A stretch of DNA of 64,000 nucleotides from Rudanella lutea DSM 19387 (lineage in GTDB: Bacteria > Bacteroidota > Bacteroidia > Cytophagales > Spirosomataceae), in NCBI RefSeq assembly GCF_000383955.1, contig NZ_KB913013.1, positions 415,694 through 479,693 on the forward strand. The letters are read 5' to 3'. Position 1 is the first letter of the stretch; each line of letters starts with the position of its first letter. Shown here piece by piece: positions 47,878 to 56,174 of the stretch. A program made the translations under genes and the position numbers. A model generated the notes under the pieces. The model ran no database searches. It was not told where the DNA came from and saw nothing but the letters and a program-made list of their open reading frames with translations.

Positions 47878-48977
47878 GCAACCTCCGAAATCACCTTGTA
47901 CAGCTCGACGGACTCCGGTTCATTGCCGTTACGCTCGTCATGCTCGACCACTGGCTGGGCGAGGCAAACCCATTCCCCCTTGGCTACTTCGGCGTAAACC
48001 TGTTTTTTGTGTTGAGTGGTTTCCTCATCACCCGGATTCTGATTCACAGTCAGCAACGCGACACCGAACTCGGGCGGGGCCACGGGCACTCGCTCAAAGT
48101 CTTTTTTATCCGGCGCAACCTCCGTATCTGGCCCGTGTATTATCTCACCATACTGGTGCTGGCTTTGGTACATTTCCAGGGAGTGCGGCTCTCGTTTTGG
48201 TGGCTCATTACCTACACCACCAACTTCTGGATTGTGATTCATCAAAGCTGGCTGGGGGCCATCGATCACCTCTGGTCGCTGGCGGTAGAGGAGCAGTATT
48301 ACTTATTTTTTCCGTTCCTACTTCTGTTTACGCCCGAGCGGTATCTGCTCCGAATGCTCTGGAGTCTGATCGGGCTTTCGGTTGTATTGCGGATCCTGCT
48401 TTTTGCGACCAATGCCCCCTGGATGACACAGTTTGTGATGATGCCCACCTGCCTTGATGCGTTCGGGTTGGGCGGTATTCTGGCCTGGCTCATCGTGTAC
48501 CGGAAAGAAACCTTCGAGCGACTCGTGCGGAGCAATGCTTTTTTGATCGGAAGCTTCGTGCTGTACATAGTTCACCTGTACGTGATGCTTACCGTTGAGC
48601 CCAATCGTAACCTGTTTACCGACGTTACAGACCGGTTTATTACCTCCGTTTTCTGTGCCGCTATCATCGGTCGGGCGGTGCTGGGCTTCGGGCAGCCCCT
48701 CAAGGCGATTCTGGAGAACCGTGTGGCCACCTACTTGGGTCAAATCAGTTACGGCCTCTATTTGTTTCACAACATCGTGTTCAATTATTATCACACGCAA
48801 CCCACGTTTCCAACGCTCCGGGTGTGGAACAAGGTCGTATCGATGGTACCTTTTTTGAACAGTACCCCCCTTTTCCAGTTGGCTTACTTTTATGCCCTGA
48901 CGGTACTTCTGGCGGCTTTGTCGTGGCACCTGGTCGAGAAACCAATCAACTCGCTGAAAGGTAAATTTTCTTATTAA
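47874..48977 (+). CDS. Acyltransferase 3 (OafA/YrhL-like) membrane protein
   Basis: The 367-residue protein starts at GTG and has about ten helices. LDGLRFIAVTLVMLDHW carries the conserved His of the family, and GYFGVNLFFVLSGFLITR with FFIRRNLRIWPVYYL are the other signature blocks. Family members O-acetylate (or otherwise acylate) extracytoplasmic polysaccharides, using cytoplasmic acyl-CoA. Together with the AlgX/AlgJ-like lipoprotein at 54571 it suggests that the glycan made here is acetylated. It overlaps the preceding gene by 4 bp. Confidence 0.93.
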   Translation: MSNLRNHLVQLDGLRFIAVTLVMLDHWLGEANPFPLGYFGVNLFFVLSGFLITRILIHSQQRDTELGRGHGHSLKVFFIRRNLRIWPVYYLTILVLALVHFQGVRLSFWWLITYTTNFWIVIHQSWLGAIDHLWSLAVEEQYYLFFPFLLLFTPERYLLRMLWSLIGLSVVLRILLFATNAPWMTQFVMMPTCLDAFGLGGILAWLIVYRKETFERLVRSNAFLIGSFVLYIVHLYVMLTVEPNRNLFTDVTDRFITSVFCAAIIGRAVLGFGQPLKAILENRVATYLGQISYGLYLFHNIVFNYYHTQPTFPTLRVWNKVVSMVPFLNSTPLFQLAYFYALTVLLAALSWHLVEKPINSLKGKFSY

Positions 48978-49057
48978 TTCTCGGTTCTTTCACCATTTAG
49001 CGGATTCCCACTCGATAAAGTCCTATTTGGGGAACGGTTTAGACCCCAACAATTACT

Positions 49058-49065
49058 TATATTTG
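49058..49065 (+). promoter_or_regulatory. TAnnTTTG -7 box in the acyltransferase-GT2 gap
   Basis: TATATTTG fits the consensus. It lies 112 bp before the GT2 start, with a heptad inverted repeat in the leader downstream of it, so that repeat would be transcribed into the 5' UTR. A TTTG at 49026 is too far for a standard -33 box. Confidence 0.4.
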
Positions 49066-49080
49066 TGCGTCATCAAGTCA

Positions 49081-49174
<94 letters not shown>

Positions 49175-49177
49175 TCT

Positions 49178-49963
49178 ATGAGTCTTCTGCTGTCAATTGT
49201 CATGCCTGCCTACAACGAAGAAGAGTGTATTGAACTCGTTGTTCGGCAGTGGTGCGATTTACTGGACCGCCAGTTCCCGACTGACAATACACGTCTGATT
49301 GTTATTAACGACGGTTCCCGCGACAAAACGGGGGCTATTCTGGACAGCATTAAAGAACGCTATCCAAAGCTGATGGTGGTACATCAGCCCAACGGAGGTC
49401 ATGGTAATGCGGTGGTAAATGGTTACCGTCAGGCGGTTGCGCTCGATTCGGAATACGTGTTCCAAACCGATAGCGACGATCAGTTTGTGACGGCCGATTT
49501 TGAAAAACTCTGGGCCAAACGCAATCAGTCAGATTTCATTCTGGGCTACCGCGAAGTACGGCACGATGCCACCGCCCGGCTCTGGATCACGCGTGTGCTG
49601 CGGGGAAGTATCGCCCTAATCTATGGAACGTATATAATGGACAGCAACATTCCGTTCCGTCTCATTCGGGGGAGTTTCCTGCGTAAGCTGCTGGCTCAGC
49701 TCCCTACGCCAACACCCTTTGCTCCTAATATTTTCCTGGCGGTAATGGCGAAAAAGGCCGGCAACGAAACCTTCGATATACCCATTACGCACAAAGAGCG
49801 CGAAACAGGTACCGTCTCGATCATGAACTGGAAGCTTCTAAAGGTCTGTATGCAAAGCTTTGCCGAGCTGGCTCAGTTCCGGCTTGAATTGGGCAGCAAA
49901 GTGAAAGCCCTCCGTAGCGAACCTGCCACCGCGAGTAGTGCCCAGCGAACCGTGAACAACTAA
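49178..49963 (+). CDS. Family 2 glycosyltransferase
   Basis: The 261-residue protein is a GT-A fold enzyme. LSIVMPAYNEEECIELVV is the first strand, RLIVINDGSRDKT the nucleotide-binding motif, and FQTDSDDQF the DxD metal motif. There is no C-terminal membrane pair, in contrast to the GT2 half of the fusion at 40770. Its similarity to polyprenyl-phosphate mannosyltransferases suggests that it either loads a lipid carrier or adds a sugar to the growing glycan. It lies alone between the heptad repeat and the flavoprotein gene in the plus-strand glycan cluster. Confidence 0.88.
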   Translation: MSLLLSIVMPAYNEEECIELVVRQWCDLLDRQFPTDNTRLIVINDGSRDKTGAILDSIKERYPKLMVVHQPNGGHGNAVVNGYRQAVALDSEYVFQTDSDDQFVTADFEKLWAKRNQSDFILGYREVRHDATARLWITRVLRGSIALIYGTYIMDSNIPFRLIRGSFLRKLLAQLPTPTPFAPNIFLAVMAKKAGNETFDIPITHKERETGTVSIMNWKLLKVCMQSFAELAQFRLELGSKVKALRSEPATASSAQRTVNN

Positions 49964-50098
49964 TTATTGACGAGCTGTAGTCTGGGGAAAGCCTGTTGGT
50001 TTCGGGCCTGATCTGCTACAACTTGTTGCCTTTTGACGCGTACTTGTTCGCCAAAATTCCTCTTACCTGAATTACTCAACAATTTAACCAAATAGACT

Positions 50099-50124
50099 GA
50101 GCAGCCGATCGTTGATCGGTGGCT
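50099..50124. repeat. Short inverted repeat before the flavoprotein gene
   Basis: GAGC-n-GCCGATC pairs with GATCGG-n-GGCTC around a 3-nt loop, 16 bp upstream of the ATG at 50140. It could be a small hairpin or an operator. The rest of the 176-bp gap holds nothing I recognise. Confidence 0.3.
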
Positions 50125-50139
50125 CAACGACCCCTGTAC

Positions 50140-51531
50140 ATGAAGCATAAATATGTCATTATCGGCTCTGGCCCCACGGGCTTAGGTGCTGCTTACCGGC
50201 TTAAAGAACTCGGCGTTACAGATTTTATCGTTTTAGAAAAAGAAGACCGCATCGGCGGACTGGCCAAAAGCTTTGTCGACGACAAGGGGTTTGTGTGGGA
50301 CGTTGGCGGTCACGTGCAGTTTTCGCACTACAAATATTTCGACGACCTGATGAACAAAGCCCTCGGCGAAGACGGGTGGCTGCGGCATCAGCGCGAGTCG
50401 TGGGTTTGGATCGAAAATCGGTTTGTGCCGTATCCGTTCCAGAACAACATTAAGTACCTCACTCCCGAGACCATGTGGAAATGCCTCGAAGGCATTATCC
50501 AGGTGTACAAGAACCCCACCATGCAGAAGCCCAAAAACTTCCGCGAGTGGATTCTGCAAACGTTCGGGCCGGGGCTCGCCGAAACGTTTATGTTCCCGTA
50601 CAACTTCAAGGTCTGGGCTTTCCCGCCGGAGGAGATGAACGCTGTATGGGTAGGTGAGCGGGTAGCCGTTACCGACCTGGCGCGAGTAACCAAAAACATT
50701 ATTTTCAACCAGGAAGACTTCTCCTGGGGCCCCAACAGCACGTTCCAGTTCCCGAAGCAGGGCGGAACGGGCGGTATCTGGGAGTCAGTGGGGAATCTGG
50801 TGGGGCGCGAAAACATCAAGCTCAACGCCAGTGTGGATCAGGTGATCGGATCTGAAAAGAAGATTATCCTGAGCAATGGCGAGACGGTTGAGTATGACTA
50901 CCTGCTCAATACCATGCCGCTCGACATCTTCACGAAAAAAGTGCAGGGACTCGATGCCGAAACGGTGCAAACCGCGCAGGGGCTGAAACATTCATCGACT
51001 AACGTGGTCGGGGTTGGGCTCAAGGGGCAACCCAAGCAAAGCCTCGAAACCATGTGCTGGATGTATTTCCCGGAGGCAAACAGCCCTTATTACCGCGTGA
51101 CGGTGTTCTCGAATTACAGTCCAAACAACGTACCCGACAGCAGTCAATACTGGTCGCTGATGACCGAAACAAGTGAGTCGTCGGCCAAACCCGTTGATCG
51201 GCAAACGCTTATCGACGATACGGTGCGCGCACTGAAAGAAGATCAGCTTATAAGTGACGACGATGAAGTGGTATCGACCTTCCACGTCGCTTTCGATTAC
51301 GGCTACCCAACCCCATCAGTTGAACGAGACGGTATTCTGAAAGCGGTTCTGCCGAAGCTGGAGCCGTTCGGAATTTATTCGCGGGGGCGGTTTGGTGCCT
51401 GGAAGTACGAAGTGAGCAACCAGGACCACTCGCTGATGCAGGGCGTTGAGTGGGCCAACCGAATGGTGGCTGATGTACCGGAACTGACGTTGTTCTTCCC
51501 CGATACAGCCAACGCCATGTGGGGAAAATAA
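50140..51531 (+). CDS. FAD/NAD(P)-binding protein, UDP-galactopyranose-mutase or protoporphyrinogen-oxidase-like
   Basis: Starting at the ATG at 50140, the 463-residue protein opens with the dinucleotide fold KYVIIGSGPTGLGAAYRL and the second FAD motif EKEDRIGGLAKSF. WDVGGHVQFSHYKYFDDLM and VPYPFQNNIKYL resemble the UDP-galactopyranose mutase/amine-oxidase group. In surface-glycan clusters such flavoproteins often interconvert sugar ring forms (pyranose-furanose) or oxidise a lipid-linked sugar. Key mutase residues were not verified, so the reaction stays open. The gene ends 3 bp before a heptad inverted repeat. Confidence 0.8.
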   Translation: MKHKYVIIGSGPTGLGAAYRLKELGVTDFIVLEKEDRIGGLAKSFVDDKGFVWDVGGHVQFSHYKYFDDLMNKALGEDGWLRHQRESWVWIENRFVPYPFQNNIKYLTPETMWKCLEGIIQVYKNPTMQKPKNFREWILQTFGPGLAETFMFPYNFKVWAFPPEEMNAVWVGERVAVTDLARVTKNIIFNQEDFSWGPNSTFQFPKQGGTGGIWESVGNLVGRENIKLNASVDQVIGSEKKIILSNGETVEYDYLLNTMPLDIFTKKVQGLDAETVQTAQGLKHSSTNVVGVGLKGQPKQSLETMCWMYFPEANSPYYRVTVFSNYSPNNVPDSSQYWSLMTETSESSAKPVDRQTLIDDTVRALKEDQLISDDDEVVSTFHVAFDYGYPTPSVERDGILKAVLPKLEPFGIYSRGRFGAWKYEVSNQDHSLMQGVEWANRMVADVPELTLFFPDTANAMWGK

Positions 51532-51534
51532 AGA

Positions 51535-51618
51535 GTTTATAGTTTTTGGTTTTTAGTTTATAGAGGTCGGTGTTACGGTTTTGGTTTATTGTTGTTCTGA
51601 AACCATAAACTATGAACC
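51535..51618. repeat. Heptad inverted repeat of the GTTTATA type
   Basis: The left arm 51535-51562 has four 7-nt units such as GTTTATA and GTTTTTG. The right arm 51598-51618 has complementary units such as ATAAACT. It follows the flavoprotein stop by 3 bp. Confidence 0.7.
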
Positions 51619-51647
51619 GGAGCGCCGGCCGCCAAAAACCAATACGT

Positions 51648-51709
51648 GAAGAGTTGTACCGCTGAATAGGTCGGAACCAAGGGTCCGTCGTTGGCAGGTG
51701 CAACTCTTC
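51648..51709 (+). promoter_or_regulatory. Structured leader candidate upstream of the 890-residue protein gene
   Basis: GAAGAGTTGTACC (51648-51660) and GGTGCAACTCTTC (51697-51709) are 13-bp arms with one mismatch or wobble, enclosing 36 nt that contain a possible inner CCAA/TTGG stem. It ends 33 bp before the start codon. It has no heptad structure, so it is distinct from the repeats. It could be a terminator, a protein-binding site or a cis-acting RNA. Confidence 0.35.
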
Positions 51710-51742
51710 CCCTTTATACCTGTGCAACGCTAAACGCTTTTT

Positions 51743-54415
51743 ATGAATCGACGAATCTGGCTTGGTATTGGTGCGTTAGTCCTGCTGTTGGGCGGGTGGT
51801 TTGGCTACAAGGCCTTCCGCTCAAGCCGACCGCTGTCGGCCCTCGTCCCGTCCGATGCCCTGCTGGTTCTCGAAAGTACCCACCTGCTCGACTCCACCAC
51901 CGCGCAGATGCAGCGACAGGCGCTGACCCTCAATCAGATTCCGCTTTTCGAACAGGCCGTCGCGCACCTGAGTCGTAACCTGCTGGCCTCGGGCGATACC
52001 TCGCGCCTGCGGCAGTTTTTACGTAACCGGCCCGTGCGTTGTTCGCTGCACCCCGTCAGCAAATCGACGCTCGATTTTATCTTCTACATCCCGGTGAGGG
52101 GCGAGGCCGACCGGGCGGTTGTGAGCCAGATTCTCAGCCCTGACCCGAACCGGTTTCGGCTGCTAACCCGCCCTTTCAATGGCGAGCGTGTGAGCGAACT
52201 GGTTAGCCTCCGCAACGAATCGTACGGCCATTTTTTACAGACCGACGACGCGCTGGTTTGCAGCGGATCGGGGGTACTGATTGAAAACGTAGCCCGTCGG
52301 CTGCATAGCCCTAACTTACTGACTGACAACGAAGAGCTAACCACCGGGGAAGGTCAATTGGCGGGACTGTCGGTACGGCCCGAAGTCCTGCAACGCCTGT
52401 TTGGCGAAGGAAATACCTCGCTAGTTCGGCTATTTTTACCCGAACACCTGACGCTCCGGTTTCGGAATACTGACTCCCGAACGCACCTTGTTGGCTATGC
52501 CTCAGATCAGATTGGCCAACGGGCCGACGTGGCCGCCCTGTTTCAGAATCAGGCCCCACGCCGGATTATGGCCGGACAACTGATTCCGCAAAACACCTCG
52601 TCGGTGTACCACATCAGCCTGAGCGACGGGGCCGCGTTTGGCCAGTCGATTCGGGCATTACTGTCGTCAAACTCCGATGACCGGCTACAAGACCGGCTCG
52701 AACGCATCGCCCCCGAAACCGAGCGCTTCTACAGCGCTATTGGGTCCGATGTGCTGCTGTGTCGGCTGGAGTCGCCCGATGCCCGCACCCGGCAGGTGCT
52801 GGTTGTACAGGGGCGCGACGGGGCCGCTTTGTCGCGGGCGTACCAACAGGCCGCTTACCGCCTTGGGGCCGCTACACCGGCCCCGCTCAAAACGTTTCTG
52901 GGGCATAAAACCCTGTTGCTCAACGTAACCGAGTTACCCGCTACGCTGTTTACGAGTTTGTTTGCCGGTTTTCGGGAAAGCTGGGTGACGCAGCACGGCT
53001 CGGCCCTGATTGTAGCCAACAGCGAAGACGTGATGCAGGAATACCTGAAGCAGATCACCCAAAAAACGGTTTGGGCTTCCGACGAACGGCAGAGTAACCT
53101 GCTGGCGCAAACGCTGCGCCCGGCCAACTTTACGGCTTTTGTGCGGCTCAACCGCAGTTCAGAGAGTGTTCCTGAACGGTGGCCCGCTCCCTGGCGAAAG
53201 CTACTCGGCCGGCCGTTTACCGGGTTTGATAACCTCGAAAACATGGCGTATCAGGCCAGTTACGGTAACGAAAAAATCCTGTCGACGCTCATTTTGGGCC
53301 GTACCACCCGCCGGGCAAGTGGGGCCGTTCTGAACAAGGTCTTGCTGCGCCGGAAAGTAGAATTTAATGCCTCGCTTATTGCGGCTCCGGTTGTGGTAGG
53401 CTCACTCGCCGACGGATCGGCTCAGTTTTACGCCCAGAACCAGGCGAGTCAGTTTGTACTGGTTACGCCCGAGGGCGACAAAATTGTGCAGGACACCACC
53501 GACGGCCCCATTCGCAGCAACGTGATTGCGACCGACTTTCTGGATAACGGCCGGTTGCAGTACCTTTTCATGACCGACCGTCGGCTCTACATAGCCCAAC
53601 CGGGCAACCAATCGGTTAAGCTTCAGGCCATTCGGCTGCCCGCCGGTCTGAACCCGACCCTGCTTGCCCAGCCACGCGGTAGTCGTCAACGCTCGCTTGT
53701 AGCCCTTGCCGCGCACACCGATGGGCATATCTACGCGCTCGATCGGCAGAAACGCCAGTTTGTGCGGCTGATGACCGCCCAAACCAAAGGACCAATCCAG
53801 CTGCCCTTTCAGGTGATCGACACCCCGACGGGCATGGAAGTGCTGGCCATGCAGAGCAACGGTATTTTGAACCGGTGGCGCGACGATGGTACCCCCGTCA
53901 CTCACTTTCCGGCTAAGCTCGACCTTTCGTTTGTGAGCCCGGCTCTGCAACCGGCCAACACCGATTATATGCAGGCTATTACCGAACAGGGCGAATTGCT
54001 CCGGTTGAACGCTAACGGTCTCATTGCGAGTCGGAATGGGCTTTACCGACCCGTGCGGGCCGGTTCGTTTCGGCTGTTTTCGGATGTGAGTCAGCAAACG
54101 TGGCTGCTCATGCGTACGTCGGATACCGAAGCGGCTATTCTGGATCAGCAGGGCAACGAACGGTTTGCGGTGCGCGGGCTCCAACCCGACCAAACGAGCA
54201 TCCGATACCATCGACTGGGGGGCGGGGTTGAACTAATTAGCCTTAAGTCAGGAGGCTTTACTACGCTTTACACCCTCGACGGCAAACGGATTGGCGACCG
54301 TCCTATTCCGAGCGATTTTCCGGTTGCCTTGCAGTTTGACGAATTAACCAACGAACTTTACGTCCTGAGTGGCATCCGGAAAGCGGTGCAACTTTTCTCG
54401 ATTCGGCTGCGCTGA
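51743..54415 (+). CDS. Large membrane-anchored protein of unknown function
   Basis: The 890-residue protein has a single N-terminal transmembrane segment (about 5-25, IWLGIGALVLLLGGWFGY). SALVPSDALLVLES then begins a long extracytoplasmic region like that of DUF3352-type Bacteroidota proteins. The first half (about 30-560) is alpha/beta with several conserved-looking serine and leucine clusters. The second half (about 570-890) has repeated short strands such as DNGRLQYLFMTDRRLYIAQP and DGHIYALDRQKRQFVRL, suggesting a beta-propeller. No catalytic motif is evident. Its place between glycan genes and an acetylation-type lipoprotein hints at envelope assembly, but this is association only. Confidence 0.7.
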   Translation: MNRRIWLGIGALVLLLGGWFGYKAFRSSRPLSALVPSDALLVLESTHLLDSTTAQMQRQALTLNQIPLFEQAVAHLSRNLLASGDTSRLRQFLRNRPVRCSLHPVSKSTLDFIFYIPVRGEADRAVVSQILSPDPNRFRLLTRPFNGERVSELVSLRNESYGHFLQTDDALVCSGSGVLIENVARRLHSPNLLTDNEELTTGEGQLAGLSVRPEVLQRLFGEGNTSLVRLFLPEHLTLRFRNTDSRTHLVGYASDQIGQRADVAALFQNQAPRRIMAGQLIPQNTSSVYHISLSDGAAFGQSIRALLSSNSDDRLQDRLERIAPETERFYSAIGSDVLLCRLESPDARTRQVLVVQGRDGAALSRAYQQAAYRLGAATPAPLKTFLGHKTLLLNVTELPATLFTSLFAGFRESWVTQHGSALIVANSEDVMQEYLKQITQKTVWASDERQSNLLAQTLRPANFTAFVRLNRSSESVPERWPAPWRKLLGRPFTGFDNLENMAYQASYGNEKILSTLILGRTTRRASGAVLNKVLLRRKVEFNASLIAAPVVVGSLADGSAQFYAQNQASQFVLVTPEGDKIVQDTTDGPIRSNVIATDFLDNGRLQYLFMTDRRLYIAQPGNQSVKLQAIRLPAGLNPTLLAQPRGSRQRSLVALAAHTDGHIYALDRQKRQFVRLMTAQTKGPIQLPFQVIDTPTGMEVLAMQSNGILNRWRDDGTPVTHFPAKLDLSFVSPALQPANTDYMQAITEQGELLRLNANGLIASRNGLYRPVRAGSFRLFSDVSQQTWLLMRTSDTEAAILDQQGNERFAVRGLQPDQTSIRYHRLGGGVELISLKSGGFTTLYTLDGKRIGDRPIPSDFPVALQFDELTNELYVLSGIRKAVQLFSIRLR

Positions 54416-54472
54416 AAAGCCATTGCTCCTGATAGACAGCCTACCAACTTGACCTGACACGTTAATAAACCT

Positions 54473-54554
54473 TGTAAAATGAACCATGAACTTCTCCGCT
54501 GACTACAGCCCCTTGATCGTTCATTTTTCACTATTCATTTTACATTTCACATTG
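54473..54554. repeat. Heptad inverted repeat of the TTCATTT type
   Basis: The right arm 54520-54554 is five 7-nt units such as TTCATTT and TACATTT. The left arm 54473-54493 has three complementary units such as TGTAAAA. It fills much of the 155-bp gap before the AlgX/AlgJ-like gene. Confidence 0.7.
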
Positions 54555-54570
54555 ACTGAGTGATTACAGC

Positions 54571-55587
54571 ATGAAATACCTGGTACGCTATACTTTTCTT
54601 TTTCTGGCTATCGCCCTGTGGGCGGGTGGCTGCTCGCGCGAGGTGATGAAGTGGTATTACCAAACCAACCTCGTTGCCGACGACTACCGGTATGGCGATT
54701 TGTACCGATTGGCTAACCTTGCTCAATTCAAAGACCCTCAGACTGAGTGCCGGGAAGCGTCGACACCCGTTTTGTCGAGCGATACAGCCCGCACCCATCT
54801 GTATCTGATTGGCGATAGCTTCGCCGAGCCGCAGCGGATTGGCAAAGCTGATTTTCCGGTGAGTTATTATCAGTATGTGCATTGGGACACCCGCCGTACC
54901 GCGCAACTCGATACTTCGAAATACAATGTGCTGCTCCTCGAAACGGTAGAACGCCATTTTCGGGAACATTTCTCCCGACCGGTTGCCGAGCTAACCCTCG
55001 TACCCGATACGACCCAACGACCCACCCCTACTCCCGAACCCTGGACCCGGCAGCTGTTTGCGCTGATTCAGTCAAAAGGAATTGAAGAACGGCTCGAAAC
55101 GGTTTTGTTCAGTCAGGATTTTTTCCTGTGGTTCAAAGAGTTAAAAGCGGCTATGAATCTGAATTGGTTCGACCGGGCAACCCCCAAGGTAGGTATCTCC
55201 CGCGACCGGCAGCACCTGTTTGTTGACCTCGATACCGACACCACCAAGCGCCTGAATTCGTCGTTTGTCTCCTTGCCCGATTCCGAACTGGACGCCCTCG
55301 TCGACAGTGTGAACGCAACAGCTGCCCGGTTCCGGCAACAAGGCTTCGATGCAGTCTATCTGTCTGTTATTCCCAACAAGGCGAGTATTCTCGAACCTGA
55401 ACGCGGCCCCTACAACCGCCTGATTGAGCGCGTCCAACAACACCCGCGCCTACAGGTTCCGGTTGTCGACGTGTACGGGGTCTATGCCCGGCAACCTAAA
55501 CAGGTGTATGCCCTGGGCGATTCGCACTGGAACTGCTATGGCCGTTCGCTCTGGCTCAAAGCCGTCAATGAACGCCTGGGCCGCTAA
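54571..55587 (+). CDS. AlgX/AlgJ-like SGNH lipoprotein, probable glycan O-acetylation protein
   Basis: The 338-residue protein has a lipobox ending AGGC (Cys21). LYLIGDSFAEP holds the catalytic serine (Ser83). Near the C-terminus ALGDSHWNCYGRSLW provides the Asp-x-His pair (Asp317, His319). This arrangement is that of the AlgX/AlgJ/PatB group, which passes acetyl groups to polysaccharide in the periplasm. Here it may accept acetyl from a membrane acyltransferase and modify the surface glycan. No MBOAT gene is adjacent; the acyltransferase 3 at 47874 is the nearest membrane acyltransferase. The family call is based on motifs and overall size. Confidence 0.75.
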   Translation: MKYLVRYTFLFLAIALWAGGCSREVMKWYYQTNLVADDYRYGDLYRLANLAQFKDPQTECREASTPVLSSDTARTHLYLIGDSFAEPQRIGKADFPVSYYQYVHWDTRRTAQLDTSKYNVLLLETVERHFREHFSRPVAELTLVPDTTQRPTPTPEPWTRQLFALIQSKGIEERLETVLFSQDFFLWFKELKAAMNLNWFDRATPKVGISRDRQHLFVDLDTDTTKRLNSSFVSLPDSELDALVDSVNATAARFRQQGFDAVYLSVIPNKASILEPERGPYNRLIERVQQHPRLQVPVVDVYGVYARQPKQVYALGDSHWNCYGRSLWLKAVNERLGR

Positions 55588-55761
55588 CCCCTCTGCCGCT
55601 AGCTTACCGTGAGTTACGGAAGATTGCTGACGCACAGGGCCGCTTCAACTTAAGGCTCGTTGCCTCACTATGCCTCTTCTGTAAAAACCTATCACACCGC
55701 CGGGGGTTGTACCGGAATGGTTCGTAAGAGCCTTCTAACTATCAACCAAACCCATACAACA

Positions 55762-56076
55762 ATGCCACGCGGAGACAAAAGCGCCTATACCGATAAGCAG
55801 AAACGGCAGGCCGAACACATTGAAGAGAGTTACGAGAAGCAGGGCCTACCCGAAGATGAAGCCGAACGTCGGGCATGGGCAACAGTGAACAAAACATCGG
55901 GCGGAGGCAAGAAAAGTGGATCAGGTCGGGGACGAGCCGAAAACAAAGGGCCGGCCAAAACGGGTGGTCAGAAAGGCGGAGCTGCTTCGGCCTCCCGTAC
56001 GCCCGAACAACGCTCGGCCTCGGCCCGGAAGGCTGCCGAGACCCGTAAACGAAATGCAGCCGCCAAAGCCGCCTGA
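55762..56076 (+). CDS. Small basic protein, plasmid-stabilisation-protein-like
   Basis: The start is the ATG at 55762 (MPRGDKSAYTDKQKRQAEHIEESY), giving 104 residues. An N-terminal conserved block (about 1-45, ending ERRAWATVNKTSGGG) is followed by a low-complexity Gly/Lys/Ala/Ser-rich tail. Similar short proteins are annotated as plasmid stabilisation or ChaB-like proteins in many bacteria and may bind nucleic acid through the basic tail; their function is not settled. A longer upstream frame begins inside the gap and lacks family support. The terminator at 56102 follows 26 bp after the stop. Confidence 0.75.
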   Translation: MPRGDKSAYTDKQKRQAEHIEESYEKQGLPEDEAERRAWATVNKTSGGGKKSGSGRGRAENKGPAKTGGQKGGAASASRTPEQRSASARKAAETRKRNAAAKAA

Positions 56077-56101
56077 TAGATGACATGGCTTAACAAACAC
56101 G

Positions 56102-56142
56102 AAGCGGGTGCATCCGTCGACTTTCCCGGATGACACCCGCTT
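56102..56142. terminator. Bidirectional terminator between convergent genes
   Basis: AAGCGGGTG pairs with CACCCGCTT, extended inward by ATCCG/CGGAT with small bulges. It lies between the small basic protein gene and the GH32 gene, which converge. Confidence 0.8.
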
Positions 56143-56174
56143 ATCTGTTCCATTCAGCTTACGCCCCTGAAACC

